A stretch of 64,000 nt of DNA from Bacteroidales bacterium UBA5833 (GTDB lineage: Bacteria > Bacteroidota > Bacteroidia > Bacteroidales > Lentimicrobiaceae): contig DJGZ01000061.1 in assembly GCA_002433025.1 (NCBI GenBank), positions 1-64,000 on the forward strand, written 5' to 3'. This document shows, piece after piece, positions 17,177 through 25,479 of the stretch; within the stretch, counting starts at the first letter, position 1; each line of letters begins with the position of its first letter. The notes beneath the pieces were generated by a model that did no database searches, was not told the DNA's origin, and saw nothing but the letters and a program-made list of their open reading frames with translations. Made by a program: the position numbers and the translations under genes.

Positions 17177-17187
17177 TTTACTGAACA

Positions 17188-17463
17188 ATGATAAACAACA
17201 TAAAGCGTGACGAGAGTATAGGAATGGTTATCGAGCAGATCGTTGACAAGCAGATCCGCAGGAACGACCCTCCCGAAACGGCACAAACCTATCAGCGGCT
17301 TTTGCAGGATTCATTTACCGATGTGGAAGCCAGGCGGCTGATCTATATGGCGGTTCAGGTTGAGCTGTTCCGGCTTATGCGCTATGGGGAAGCATTCAAC
17401 CATGCGCGTTTTATCGGCAATCTGCAGGGACTGCCTGATTTGCCCGATGCTGATTTTGTATGA
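17188..17463 (+). CDS. Small uncharacterised protein with NDPPET motif
   Basis: A 91-residue, probably all-helical cytoplasmic protein. It contains IRRNDPPETAQTYQRLLQDS followed by an EARRLIYMAVQVELF helix. This pattern (NDPPE, then a short linker and a helix with conserved small residues and Glu) recurs in short proteins and in SEC-C/DUF1841-like proteins of unknown function. The codon use is like that of its neighbours, and a strong terminator follows at 17509-17541. That supports a real transcription unit of its own. Function unknown. Confidence 0.65.
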   Translation: MINNIKRDESIGMVIEQIVDKQIRRNDPPETAQTYQRLLQDSFTDVEARRLIYMAVQVELFRLMRYGEAFNHARFIGNLQGLPDLPDADFV

Positions 17464-17508
17464 TATGGACGGTTTGAAAACCGTTATTCGATGAGTGGAA
17501 TGAAGATG

Positions 17509-17541
17509 CCGGGGCAGGCGAGCGCCCCGGTTCTTTTTTTT
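17509..17541 (+). terminator. Rho-independent terminator
   Basis: CCGGGGC (17509-17515) pairs with GCCCCGG (17524-17530) around an eight-base loop, followed by a T-rich run. It ends the small-protein gene at 17463. Confidence 0.85.
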
Positions 17542-17619
17542 GTACCCTGCATAAACTGATTTACCGGGCTTTTTCCCCTTTTTACCGATTTGTATTACCT
17601 TCCCGCTTTATTGTACCCC

Positions 17620-17627
17620 TAAATTTG
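17620..17627 (+). promoter_or_regulatory. -7 element of the LiaF-like/LytS/LytTR operon
   Basis: TAAATTTG is a full match to TAnnTTTG, 38 bases before the start codon at 17666. The nearest -33-like triplet is TTA with a 22-base spacer, slightly outside the usual range. Confidence 0.6.
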
Positions 17628-17665
17628 CAGGGTAAAAATATTTCTCAACTTAAACTCTTACAACA

Positions 17666-18382
17666 ATGGAAAACAATCTGAACCGCAATCCGCTGAACCG
17701 GACATGGCACCTTGAAACCACGCTGGTCGGTCTGGCCATCATTGCCTTTGGTCTTCTCTACATGCTGCGCAATATGGGCGTTGTCAACGATGCTGCCTGG
17801 CGCGTAATTTTTTCCTGGCCTTCGCTGCTGATCGTCGTCGGTCTGATCAACTTTGCCGGCAAGCATTACGGATGGGGAACCATACTCGTGGTTGTCGGGC
17901 TTATATTTTTACAGGGCCGGATTGAAGGATTTAATATGCTGGGATACTTCTGGCCGGTTGTGATTATTCTGGTCGGTCTGGCTGTCATCTTTTCGCATAC
18001 CACCCTGTTCAGGAGCCTGAAAAGGGAGCGTGTAACTTCCGGCAGTGATGACTTTATTGAAGATGTTGCTGTTTTCGGTGGAAGCGAACGCGTCATTCAT
18101 ACTCCATCCATGCGCGGAGGAAAAGTTATCGCCATCTTCGGCGGCTCAAAACTTGACCTTACACAGTGTCAGCTTTCGGAAGGAGACAATGTACTGGAAA
18201 TGGTTGCCATTTTCGGAGGGTCCACCCTGCTGGTGCCTTCCGACTGGAATGTAAAAATGGAGGTGTTCAACATCTTTGGAGGTTTTGCCGATAAACGACG
18301 CAATATCAACGTGGATTATAATAAAACCCTTGTCATTAAAGGCGTTGCCATCTTTGGAGGCGGTGAATTAAAAAGTTTCTAA
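17666..18382 (+). CDS. LiaF-like membrane protein (LiaI/LiaF transmembrane domain plus adhesin-like repeats)
   Basis: A 238-residue inner-membrane protein. The N-terminal half has four hydrophobic segments in the arrangement of the LiaI-LiaF-like transmembrane domain (DUF5668/PF18917; about residues 18-108). The cytoplasmic C-terminal half shows a repeating beta pattern with the motif (V/I)FGG five or six times (AVFGGSERV, AIFGGSKLD, AIFGGSTLL, NIFGGFADK, AIFGGGELK), as in cell-wall-active antibiotic response proteins. LiaF proteins hold a partner histidine kinase inactive until the envelope is stressed. The gene lies 18 bases before a sensor kinase, so a role in tuning that kinase is likely. 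Confidence 0.85.
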   Translation: MENNLNRNPLNRTWHLETTLVGLAIIAFGLLYMLRNMGVVNDAAWRVIFSWPSLLIVVGLINFAGKHYGWGTILVVVGLIFLQGRIEGFNMLGYFWPVVIILVGLAVIFSHTTLFRSLKRERVTSGSDDFIEDVAVFGGSERVIHTPSMRGGKVIAIFGGSKLDLTQCQLSEGDNVLEMVAIFGGSTLLVPSDWNVKMEVFNIFGGFADKRRNINVDYNKTLVIKGVAIFGGGELKSF

Positions 18383-18400
18383 CCGGTTTATCACTGAGTT

Positions 18401-19474
18401 ATGCTGGAAAGATCGGGAATCAGCCGGAATGTATTGTTTTACATTTCCACCTGGATGGTCATATCGCTGATCCATTTCGTCATCATCTATAATCAATACG
18501 GGCTTGAGTCGGGCAATGCCGTTGCGGAAGTCCTGGTTATGAATCTGATCTATGCCTTGCTGGGCGTCGGATTGTGGCACATGGTGAAGATCAGTGATTA
18601 CGAGAAACTGAGCAGGCTTGAAATGATCTGGCGACTGGCTGCCAGTAGTTCGGTAACCGTAATTATCTGGCTTGGGAGCAGCTATCTTATTCTTGGGTAT
18701 CTTACCGGCCAGGATGATACATACAATTTGTTTCTCAGTGAAACATTGATGGTAAGAATCATGGTCGGGCTGTTGCTCTATATTATTCTGGTATCAGTCT
18801 TTTACCTGGTGATCAATTATGAGAACCTCCGCGAACACCGGACCCGGGAGCAATTGCTGCAAACCATGCTTTATGAAACGGAACTGAATGCCCTGCGTTC
18901 GCAGATCAAACCGCATTTCCTGTTCAATTCGCTGAATTCTATCAGTTCGCTCACCATAACCAATCCTGCAAAGGCCCAGGAGATGGTCATCAACTTGTCG
19001 GAATTTATGCGGTATTCCCTGAGTTTTTCCGACAACAGCATGAGTTCGCTCAGCAAGGAGTTGTACCACCTCAGGTTGTACCTGGAGATTGAGAAAGTTC
19101 GGTTCGGGGGAAGACTGCAGGTAAACGAGCAGATTGATGAACTGGCGCTGGGATGGCCTTTGCCGCCCATGATCCTGCAGCCGCTGGTTGAGAATGCCGT
19201 GAAACACGGAGTTTACGACACCCCCGGGGTATCGGTGATACAGCTGAACGCGCAGATTACCGGCCCCTGGCTTGAGGTGCGTGTGATCAATAATTACGAC
19301 CCATCGGTTCCGGGCCGCAAAGGAACGGGTACCGGCCTCTCGAATGTAATGAAACGAATGCGTATGGTATACGGGATGCCTGATCTGGTGAATATCCGCA
19401 AAACTGAAGATGCTTTTGAAGTAAAACTGAAATTTCCTGAAAATGTCAAAGATCAAAGTACTGATAATAGATGA
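18401..19474 (+). CDS. Sensor histidine kinase, LytS/YehU family
   Basis: A 357-residue membrane kinase. Four predicted membrane helices occupy residues about 11-140, with little periplasmic sequence. They are followed by the His_kinase domain (PF06580) with the phosphorylated His172 in KPHFLFNSLNS, and an HATPase domain with the N box LVENAVKHG and a G box GTGTGLSNVMKRM. It overlaps the response regulator by 32 bases and follows the LiaF-like gene by 18 bases. The absence of a periplasmic sensor domain fits kinases that sense the membrane or a membrane partner. Confidence 0.92.
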   Translation: MLERSGISRNVLFYISTWMVISLIHFVIIYNQYGLESGNAVAEVLVMNLIYALLGVGLWHMVKISDYEKLSRLEMIWRLAASSSVTVIIWLGSSYLILGYLTGQDDTYNLFLSETLMVRIMVGLLLYIILVSVFYLVINYENLREHRTREQLLQTMLYETELNALRSQIKPHFLFNSLNSISSLTITNPAKAQEMVINLSEFMRYSLSFSDNSMSSLSKELYHLRLYLEIEKVRFGGRLQVNEQIDELALGWPLPPMILQPLVENAVKHGVYDTPGVSVIQLNAQITGPWLEVRVINNYDPSVPGRKGTGTGLSNVMKRMRMVYGMPDLVNIRKTEDAFEVKLKFPENVKDQSTDNR

Positions 19475-20192
19475 TGAGCCGCCCGCAAGGGATCTGGTCA
19501 AACATTACCTGAAAGATTTTCCGGCGCTTGAAATTGCCGGAGAATGCGAGAACGGCTTTGAAGCCCTGAAAGCGATACAGGAGCTGAAACCGCAACTGAT
19601 TTTCCTGGATATCCAGATGCCCAAGATTAATGGTTTTGAATTGCTGGAGCTTCTGACAGATCCGCCTCCGATCATTTTCACCACCGCATACGATGAATTT
19701 GCCATCAGGGCTTTCGAAATGAATGCCGTTGATTACCTGCTCAAGCCTTTTTCGGCTTCCAGGTTCAGGCAGGCGGTTGAAAGGGCGCTGCTGCGCATTG
19801 AGGATAAGGGTGATCTCACCCCAAAGCCGGTTGCCGATCTGAAGCGCCAGTTTGAGGAAACTCCGGGCGAAATCGACAGGGTGGTAGCCAGGCTTGGCTC
19901 CCGCATCGTGGTGATCCCGGTTGATACCATATATTATATAGAGGCGCAGGACGACTACGTGATGATCTGTTCATCCCTGGGCAACCATCTGAAGGAAAAA
20001 ACCATGAAGTATTTCGAAAGTCACCTGCCCCGCAACGGTTTCATCAGGATTCATCGCAGCCATATCGTCAACATCAGCCAGATCGTTTCGGTTGACCTTT
20101 ACGGTAAAGATACCCACCTGGTGGTATTGAAAAGCGGCGCCCGGCTGAAAGCCAGCGCCGAAGGTTATAAGCGGCTGAGGGAGTTGCTTTGA
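19443..20192 (+). CDS. LytTR-family response regulator
   Basis: A 249-residue transcription regulator. It has a receiver (residues 1-120; D10/D11, phosphoacceptor D56 in FLDIQMP, Lys in LKPFS) followed by a LytTR DNA-binding domain (about 140-249) containing YIEAQDDYVMI and FIRIHRSHIVNI. The start at 19443 lies inside the kinase gene, giving translational coupling. LytTR regulators usually bind pairs of short direct repeats about 21-22 bases apart. Targets are not identified. Confidence 0.93.
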   Translation: MSKIKVLIIDDEPPARDLVKHYLKDFPALEIAGECENGFEALKAIQELKPQLIFLDIQMPKINGFELLELLTDPPPIIFTTAYDEFAIRAFEMNAVDYLLKPFSASRFRQAVERALLRIEDKGDLTPKPVADLKRQFEETPGEIDRVVARLGSRIVVIPVDTIYYIEAQDDYVMICSSLGNHLKEKTMKYFESHLPRNGFIRIHRSHIVNISQIVSVDLYGKDTHLVVLKSGARLKASAEGYKRLRELL

Positions 20193-20226
20193 TGCATAGT
20201 GCGCAGTATGTGAAATCGTTTAATTG

Positions 20227-20260
20227 GCCGGTTGTTTCTGACTTCCGGCTGTTTTTTTTA
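20227..20260 (+). terminator. Terminator of the LiaF-like/LytS/LytTR operon
   Basis: GCCGG (20227-20231) and CCGGC (20245-20249) pair around a 13-base loop, followed by TGTTTTTTTT. It lies 35 bases after the LytTR stop. Confidence 0.65.
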
Positions 20261-20289
20261 AGAAAATCATTAAAAATCAGCAAAAAAAG

Positions 20290-20319
20290 TTGGAGGTGTC
20301 AAATTATTAAGTACTTTTG
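20290..20319 (+). promoter_or_regulatory. Upstream promoter P1 before rpsL
   Basis: TTG at 20290-20292, a 19-base spacer and TACTTTTG at 20312-20319 match the Bacteroidetes housekeeping consensus in every defined position. Transcription from here would cross 400 bases before rpsL. Confidence 0.8.
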
Positions 20320-20633
20320 CAGCCGCATTTGAAAGGAACGAATTGAATTTAACTTCCTGAAATGCACAATTTTTCTGAGATTTTCGAATCCGGGAAACCT
20401 GATAAAGTAAGACAATATAGGTTTCAATCAATGCAGACCGCCCCAGGGCAGAGAACAAAAAACATTCTGCAATTGATGAGTCTTCAGGCCTCAAAGGCCA
20501 GATTTGTCTCCCCTTATTGCTTTCCCACCGATTTCAGAAACACAGTCCCGGCGACAGGATTATTACTTTAAAGGCATTTTGTTTTTATTCCGAACAAACG
20601 CCTGAGCGGGTTAAATAATTTTTGTTCAGCCTA

Positions 20634-20663
20634 TTGTAAATATAAAATAATGCTGTACTTTTG
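20634..20663 (+). promoter_or_regulatory. Main promoter P2 of the ribosomal superoperon
   Basis: TTG at 20634-20636, a 19-base spacer and TACTTTTG at 20656-20663 form a full consensus promoter, 57 bases before the rpsL start. It shares the sequence GTACTTTTGCAG with P1. Confidence 0.85.
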
Positions 20664-20719
20664 CAGTCCCCAAAAAACAGGGGTAGCCGAGTAACCAAAA
20701 ACAATTTAAAAGTATTGAT

Positions 20720-21127
20720 ATGCCTACAATTTCGCAATTGGTTCGTAAAGGACGCAACAAGTTAACCGATAAGAGCAAGTCACCTGCTCTGGATTCTTGC
20801 CCGCAGCGAAGGGGTGTTTGTGTGAGGGTATATACCACCACTCCCAAGAAACCCAATTCAGCCATGCGCAAAGTAGCCAGGGTAAGGCTTACCAACACCA
20901 AGGAAGTGAATGCATACATTCCCGGCGAAGGCCACAACCTGCAGGAGCACTCGATCGTAATGATCCGCGGCGGCAGGGTGAAGGACCTTCCGGGTGTAAG
21001 GTACCACATCATCCGTGGTGCGCTTGATACATCGGGCGTTGACGGCAGGAACCAGCGTAGGTCAAAATACGGCACCAAACGCCCCAAAGGCGGTAAGGTA
21101 GCTGCTCCGGCAAAAGGTAAAAAGTAA
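20720..21127 (+). CDS. rpsL: 30S ribosomal protein S12
   Basis: Decoding-centre protein of the small subunit, first gene of the superoperon. 135 residues; family-defining PKKPNSAMRK at 42-51 and GGRVKDLPGVRYH at 84-96. The two lysines whose mutation gives streptomycin resistance (Lys43 and Lys88 counting Met) are both wild type. The C-terminus has a short extra Ala/Lys tail (VAAPAKGKK). The gene is followed by rpsG after 31 bases. Confidence 0.98.
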   Translation: MPTISQLVRKGRNKLTDKSKSPALDSCPQRRGVCVRVYTTTPKKPNSAMRKVARVRLTNTKEVNAYIPGEGHNLQEHSIVMIRGGRVKDLPGVRYHIIRGALDTSGVDGRNQRRSKYGTKRPKGGKVAAPAKGKK

Positions 21128-21158
21128 AACTGGTTTCAGGTAAAAACAGCTTACAACA

Positions 21159-21626
21159 ATGAGGAAATCAAAACCAAAAAAGAGAATCATACTTCCTGAC
21201 CCGAAGTTCAATGATGTGCTTGTAACCAAGTTCGTCAACAACCTCATGTACACCGGGAAGAAAAACCTGGCTTTCCAGATTTTTTATGAAGCCATAGAAA
21301 CCGTTACCGAGAAGACCAGCGAAGATGGCCTTGAAGTATGGAAGAAAGCGCTCAGCAACGTTACCCCTAATGTAGAGGTGCGCAGCCGCCGTATCGGAGG
21401 AGCAACTTTCCAGATTCCTTCAGAGATCCGTCCGGGCCGCAAAAGCTCCATCGGCATGAAGAACCTTATCCTTTTTGCACGCAAACGCCACGAAAAAACC
21501 ATGAGTGCCAAACTCGCCGGTGAAATTATGGCCGCTTACAAAGAAGAAGGTGCTGCATTCAAAAGAAAAGAGGATACCCACCGTATGGCTGACGCCAATA
21601 AGGCATTCTCACATTTCAGGTTTTAA
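21159..21626 (+). CDS. rpsG: 30S ribosomal protein S7
   Basis: Primary 16S rRNA-binding protein that organises the 30S head and contacts the tRNA exit site. 155 residues, normal length for the family. It shows the conserved region NVTPNVEVRSRRIGGATFQIP and ends DANKAFSHFRF. It lies between rpsL and fusA as in the standard str operon. Confidence 0.98.
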   Translation: MRKSKPKKRIILPDPKFNDVLVTKFVNNLMYTGKKNLAFQIFYEAIETVTEKTSEDGLEVWKKALSNVTPNVEVRSRRIGGATFQIPSEIRPGRKSSIGMKNLILFARKRHEKTMSAKLAGEIMAAYKEEGAAFKRKEDTHRMADANKAFSHFRF

Positions 21627-21665
21627 TCTGTAACAACTGATCACTGATACACCACACAATATCCA

Positions 21666-23768
21666 ATGTCCGTTAAATTAGCACATACACGCAACATCGG
21701 CATTATGGCGCACATTGACGCGGGTAAAACCACGACAACGGAGCGGATATTGTATTATACCGGGATCAGTTATAAAATCGGTGAAGTGCACGAAGGAACC
21801 GCCACCATGGACTGGATGATCCAGGAACAGGAGCGCGGAATCACCATTACTTCGGCAGCCACCACTGTTTACTGGGATTGCAGGAACGAAAAGTATAAAA
21901 TCAATATCATCGATACTCCGGGCCACGTTGATTTTACCGTTGAGGTAGAACGTTCACTCAGGGTACTCGATGGCGCTGTCGCCTTGTTCTGTGCCGTAGG
22001 AGGTGTTGAGCCCCAGAGCGAAACTGTCTGGAAACAGGCTGATAAGTACAAGGTTCCCCGCATCGCTTTTATCAATAAAATGGATCGCTCGGGAGCCGAT
22101 TTCTTCGGGGTTCTCAACCAGATGAAAGAGAAACTCGGCGCCAACCCCATTCCCCTTCAGATTCCCATCGGAGAGGAAGACGACTTTACCGGGGTGGTTG
22201 ACCTTATCACCAATAAGGCCATTATCTGGGACGATGATTCTCTGGGTTCGGTATTCAATATTACCGATGTTCCGGCTGAACTTTCCGAACTGGCAGACGA
22301 ATACAGAACCAGGCTTATCGAAGGCGTTGCTGAAGAAGAAGAAGCATTGTTTGAGAAGTTCCTGAACGACCACAACTCCATTACCCCCGATGAAATGCGC
22401 GCGATCATCCGCAAAGCTACCATCGAGCACAGGATAACCCCGGTGTTGTGCGGCGCTTCATTTAAAAACAAAGGCGTGCAGCCGCTGCTCGACGCCATAG
22501 TATCATACTTGCCGAATCCTTCCGATATCGATTCCATAACCGGAATCAATCCCAATACCGAAAAGGAGGAGGTCCGTCATCCGGAAGCTTCGGAGCCTTT
22601 CGCTGCCCTGGCTTTCAAGATCGCCACCGACCCTTTTGTTGGGCGCCTGGCATTCATCAAGGTTTATTCAGGCACATTGCCTTCAGGCAGTTATGTGCTG
22701 AATACCGGAACCGGGAAAAAAGAACGCATCGCCCGCATTATGCAGATGCACGCGAACAAGCAGAATCCTTTACAGCAGGTTGAAGCCGGTGATATCGCGG
22801 CAGTTGTTGGGTTTAAGGAAATCAGGACCGGCGATACGCTGTGTGATGAAAAACATCCGATCGTTCTGGAGTCTATTGAGTTTCCGGAGCCGGTTATCAG
22901 TGTAGCCGTTGAGCCGCGTGCCCAGGACGATGTTGACAAACTTGATTCAGCGCTTAACAAGCTTGCCGAAGAAGATCCCACATTTACCGTAAGGGTGGAT
23001 GAGGAAACAGGCCAGACCGTTATCAGCGGGATGGGTGAACTTCACCTTGAAATCATTGCCGATCGTCTGAGACGTGAATTTAAAATTGAGGTCAATAAGG
23101 GTAATCCCCAGGTTGCCTATAAAGAAGCGTTTGTGGGAACCGTTGAGCACCGTGAGGTTTATAAGAAACAGACCGGTGGCCGGGGCAGATTTGCCGATAT
23201 ACTCTTCGAAATGGGCCCGGCTGATAAGGGCATCCGCGGATTGCAGTTTGTAAATGAAGTTAAAGGTGGAAATATTCCCAAAGAGTATATCCCCGCCATA
23301 GAGAAAGGATTCCGCGTTGCGATGCAGAATGGCGTGCTTGCCGGTTTCTCTCTCGAAAGCCTGAAAGTAAGGTTACTTGACGGATCTTTCCATTCGGTGG
23401 ATTCTGATGCCCTGGCTTTTGAAATCTGTGCGAAGGTAGGATTCAGGGAAGCAGCCAAATCGGGCAGGAATGTGTTGCTTGAGCCCATCATGAGGCTTGA
23501 AGTAAATGTTCCGGATGAGTATGTTGGTGAAATCACCAGTGACCTGAACAAGCGGCGTGCAAGTGTCGATGGTATCGATAACAGAAACCGGTATCAGGTT
23601 GTAAAAGCCCATGTGCCTTTGTCCGAGATGTTCGGATATGTTACATCCCTGCGTACCATTACATCGGGAAGGGGGAATTCGAGCATGGAGTTTTCGCATT
23701 ATGCCGAGCTTCCTGCCAGCCTTACCGACGATGTAATCTACAAGTTAAAAGGATATCTTGTTAAATAA
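21666..23768 (+). CDS. fusA: Elongation factor G
   Basis: GTPase that drives translocation of tRNA and mRNA and, with RRF, ribosome recycling. 700 residues in five domains. G1 is AHIDAGKTT (15-23), G3 DTPGHVDF (83-90), G4 NKMD (137-140). Domain IV follows from about 485 and ends the usual way with a C-terminal SSMEFSHYAELP region. It sits 39 bases after rpsG. No tuf gene follows, unlike the Escherichia str operon; rpsJ comes next after 33 bases, so str and S10 operons are joined. Confidence 0.97.
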   Translation: MSVKLAHTRNIGIMAHIDAGKTTTTERILYYTGISYKIGEVHEGTATMDWMIQEQERGITITSAATTVYWDCRNEKYKINIIDTPGHVDFTVEVERSLRVLDGAVALFCAVGGVEPQSETVWKQADKYKVPRIAFINKMDRSGADFFGVLNQMKEKLGANPIPLQIPIGEEDDFTGVVDLITNKAIIWDDDSLGSVFNITDVPAELSELADEYRTRLIEGVAEEEEALFEKFLNDHNSITPDEMRAIIRKATIEHRITPVLCGASFKNKGVQPLLDAIVSYLPNPSDIDSITGINPNTEKEEVRHPEASEPFAALAFKIATDPFVGRLAFIKVYSGTLPSGSYVLNTGTGKKERIARIMQMHANKQNPLQQVEAGDIAAVVGFKEIRTGDTLCDEKHPIVLESIEFPEPVISVAVEPRAQDDVDKLDSALNKLAEEDPTFTVRVDEETGQTVISGMGELHLEIIADRLRREFKIEVNKGNPQVAYKEAFVGTVEHREVYKKQTGGRGRFADILFEMGPADKGIRGLQFVNEVKGGNIPKEYIPAIEKGFRVAMQNGVLAGFSLESLKVRLLDGSFHSVDSDALAFEICAKVGFREAAKSGRNVLLEPIMRLEVNVPDEYVGEITSDLNKRRASVDGIDNRNRYQVVKAHVPLSEMFGYVTSLRTITSGRGNSSMEFSHYAELPASLTDDVIYKLKGYLVK

Positions 23769-23801
23769 ACAAAGAAAATAAAATCAATAAACCTAAGTAA
23801 C

Positions 23802-24107
23802 GTGAGCCAAAGGATCAGAATAAAACTGAAATCGTACGATCACAACCTGGTTGATAAATCTGCCGAAAAGATCGTAAAGACCGTAAAATCTACCGGTGCA
23901 GTTGTTAACGGCCCCATTCCCCTGCCGACCAACAAAAAAATCTTCACCGTGCTGAGGTCTACCTTTGTCAATAAAAAATCAAGGGAGCAGTTCGAGTTAA
24001 GCTCATACAAGCGCCTCCTTGACATTTACAGCACTACCAGCAAGACCATTGATGCGCTTATGAAGCTTGAGTTGCCCAGTGGTGTTGAAGTAGAGATCAA
24101 AGTCTGA
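23802..24107 (+). CDS. rpsJ: 30S ribosomal protein S10
   Basis: Small-subunit head protein, also the NusE transcription antitermination factor in bacteria. 101 residues, full length. It starts with GTG (MSQRIRIKLKSYDHNLVD) and has the conserved loop region LPTNKKIFTVLRSTFVNKKS. Joined to fusA without a promoter-like sequence between them. Confidence 0.97.
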   Translation: MSQRIRIKLKSYDHNLVDKSAEKIVKTVKSTGAVVNGPIPLPTNKKIFTVLRSTFVNKKSREQFELSSYKRLLDIYSTTSKTIDALMKLELPSGVEVEIKV

Positions 24108-24115
24108 TCGGATTG

Positions 24116-24141
24116 CCGCACAGCCGCGTAACGCGTGGCGG
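24116..24141 (+). promoter_or_regulatory. GC-rich hairpin between rpsJ and rplC
   Basis: CCGC (24116-24119) can pair with GCGG (24138-24141), and an inner CGCG (24125-24128) with CGCG (24132-24135). No T-run follows; an A-run follows instead. It sits in the 73-base gap before rplC, one of the largest in this part of the operon, and could be an RNA element or only a processing site. Confidence 0.3.
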
Positions 24142-24180
24142 GGTTAAAAAAAGAATCATCAATTTTAACATGATACTGCA

Positions 24181-24810
24181 ATGTCAGGAATTATAGGAAA
24201 AAAAATCGGGATGACCAGCGTATTCGATGCCAATGGCAAGAATGTGCCCTGCACGGTTATTGAAGCCGGGCCCTGCTATGTCACCCAGATCAGGACAAAG
24301 GAAGTGGACGGATATGATGCCATCCAGCTTGCTTTCGACGATAAAAAGGAAAAGCATACCAACAAGGCAGAGATGGGTCACTTTGCCAAAGCCGGTGTAT
24401 CACCCAAGCGCAAGCTTGTTGAATTTACCCGTTTTGAGGCCGGCCATCGCAAGCAGTTTGGCGACGCGGTTATGGTGGATGTTTTTGAAGAAGGCGAATA
24501 TGTTGACGTAGTGGGCATTTCCAAGGGAAAAGGTTTCCAGGGTGTTATCCGCCGGCACGGTTTCAGCGGCGTTGGTGGTGTGACCCACGGACAGCACAAC
24601 AGGTTGAGGGCTCCCGGTTCGGTGGGCGCTTCATCATGGCCTTCACGCGTATTCAAAGGATTGCGCATGGCCGGTCAGACCGGAAACAAAAGGGTGAAGA
24701 TGATCAACCTCCAGATCGTAAAAATTGTCAAGGAAAAGAATCTTTTGTTAATTAAGGGTGCAGTGCCCGGATCTAACGGATCATACGTAATTGTAGAAAG
24801 ATGGAGCTAA
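24181..24810 (+). CDS. rplC: 50S ribosomal protein L3
   Basis: Large-subunit assembly initiator that reaches the peptidyl transferase centre. 209 residues; begins MSGIIGKKIGMTSVFD and contains the conserved loop GVTHGQHNRLRAPGSVGAS (the Gln modified in some bacteria lies here). Its last ten bases overlap the start of rplD. Confidence 0.97.
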   Translation: MSGIIGKKIGMTSVFDANGKNVPCTVIEAGPCYVTQIRTKEVDGYDAIQLAFDDKKEKHTNKAEMGHFAKAGVSPKRKLVEFTRFEAGHRKQFGDAVMVDVFEEGEYVDVVGISKGKGFQGVIRRHGFSGVGGVTHGQHNRLRAPGSVGASSWPSRVFKGLRMAGQTGNKRVKMINLQIVKIVKEKNLLLIKGAVPGSNGSYVIVERWS

Positions 24811-25430
24811 CAGTATATAACATCAAAGGGGAGAAGACCGGTAAAACGGTTAACCTGAACGATTCGGTATTCAATATCGAACCCAATGACCACGCGATTT
24901 ACCTTGATACCAAACAGTATCTTGCCAATCAGCGTCAGGGAACCCATAGCTCGAAAGAGAAATCAACAGTTTCGGGCAGTACACGTAAGCTGAAGAGGCA
25001 AAAAGGAACCGGTGGCGCCCGTGCAGGCAGTATCAAGTCTCCGCTTATGCGGGGTGGTGCCAGGGTTTTCGGACCTCAGCCCAGGGATTACGGTTTCAAG
25101 CTGAACAAGAAACTGAAGCAGCTGGCACGTATGTCGGCGCTCAGCCACAAGGCCAAGGATAACGGCATCCTGATTCTGGAAGACTTCAGCTTTGATAAAC
25201 CGAAGACCAAAAATTTCATTGAATTACTGAATAATCTGCAACTTTCAGGGAAAAAGACACTTATGGTGTTGAGCGAAAGCGATAAAGCCGTATATTTGTC
25301 CTCCCGAAATCTGAAGCAGGCAAGGGTTATAAGGGCTTGTGATTTAAATACATACGAAATTCTTCGTGCCCACAACCTGGTAATTCTCGAAAGCTCGGTT
25401 GCCGAAATCGAAAAAATCTTTGAGAACTAA
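24801..25430 (+). CDS. rplD: 50S ribosomal protein L4
   Basis: Lines the nascent-chain exit tunnel with L22; in Escherichia it also represses the S10 operon. 209 residues. The conserved tunnel loop is present as KRQKGTGGARAGSIKSP (about 64-80), a region where macrolide-resistance mutations occur elsewhere. Its start overlaps rplC by 10 bases, implying coupled translation. Confidence 0.97.
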   Translation: MELTVYNIKGEKTGKTVNLNDSVFNIEPNDHAIYLDTKQYLANQRQGTHSSKEKSTVSGSTRKLKRQKGTGGARAGSIKSPLMRGGARVFGPQPRDYGFKLNKKLKQLARMSALSHKAKDNGILILEDFSFDKPKTKNFIELLNNLQLSGKKTLMVLSESDKAVYLSSRNLKQARVIRACDLNTYEILRAHNLVILESSVAEIEKIFEN

Positions 25431-25479
25431 ACAATCACGCTCACAGCGCTGAGATTAAGAACCATTAACAAGAAACACA

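Larger units (their letters stand above)
16852..17187. other. Divergent gap with an inverted repeat and a possible small ORF
   Basis: Of these 336 bases, the left part is AT-rich and holds the helicase -7 element and a perfect 7-bp inverted repeat, TTTAGAA (16945-16951) and TTCTAAA (16955-16961). TACTTTTA at 16977-16984 is one mismatch from a -7 element. The right half is GC-richer and is covered by the small frame at 16985-17176. Confidence 0.4.
20193..20719 (+). other. Intergenic region and leader upstream of rpsL
   Basis: This 527-base gap contains the operon terminator on the left and two near-perfect promoters (20290-20319 and 20634-20663), about 344 bases apart. The stretch between them carries an open frame of 69 codons (20362-20571) that resembles no family I know and uses AGA/ACA-rich codons unlike the ribosomal genes. 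It may be an untranslated leader, a small RNA or a leader peptide. Confidence 0.5.
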
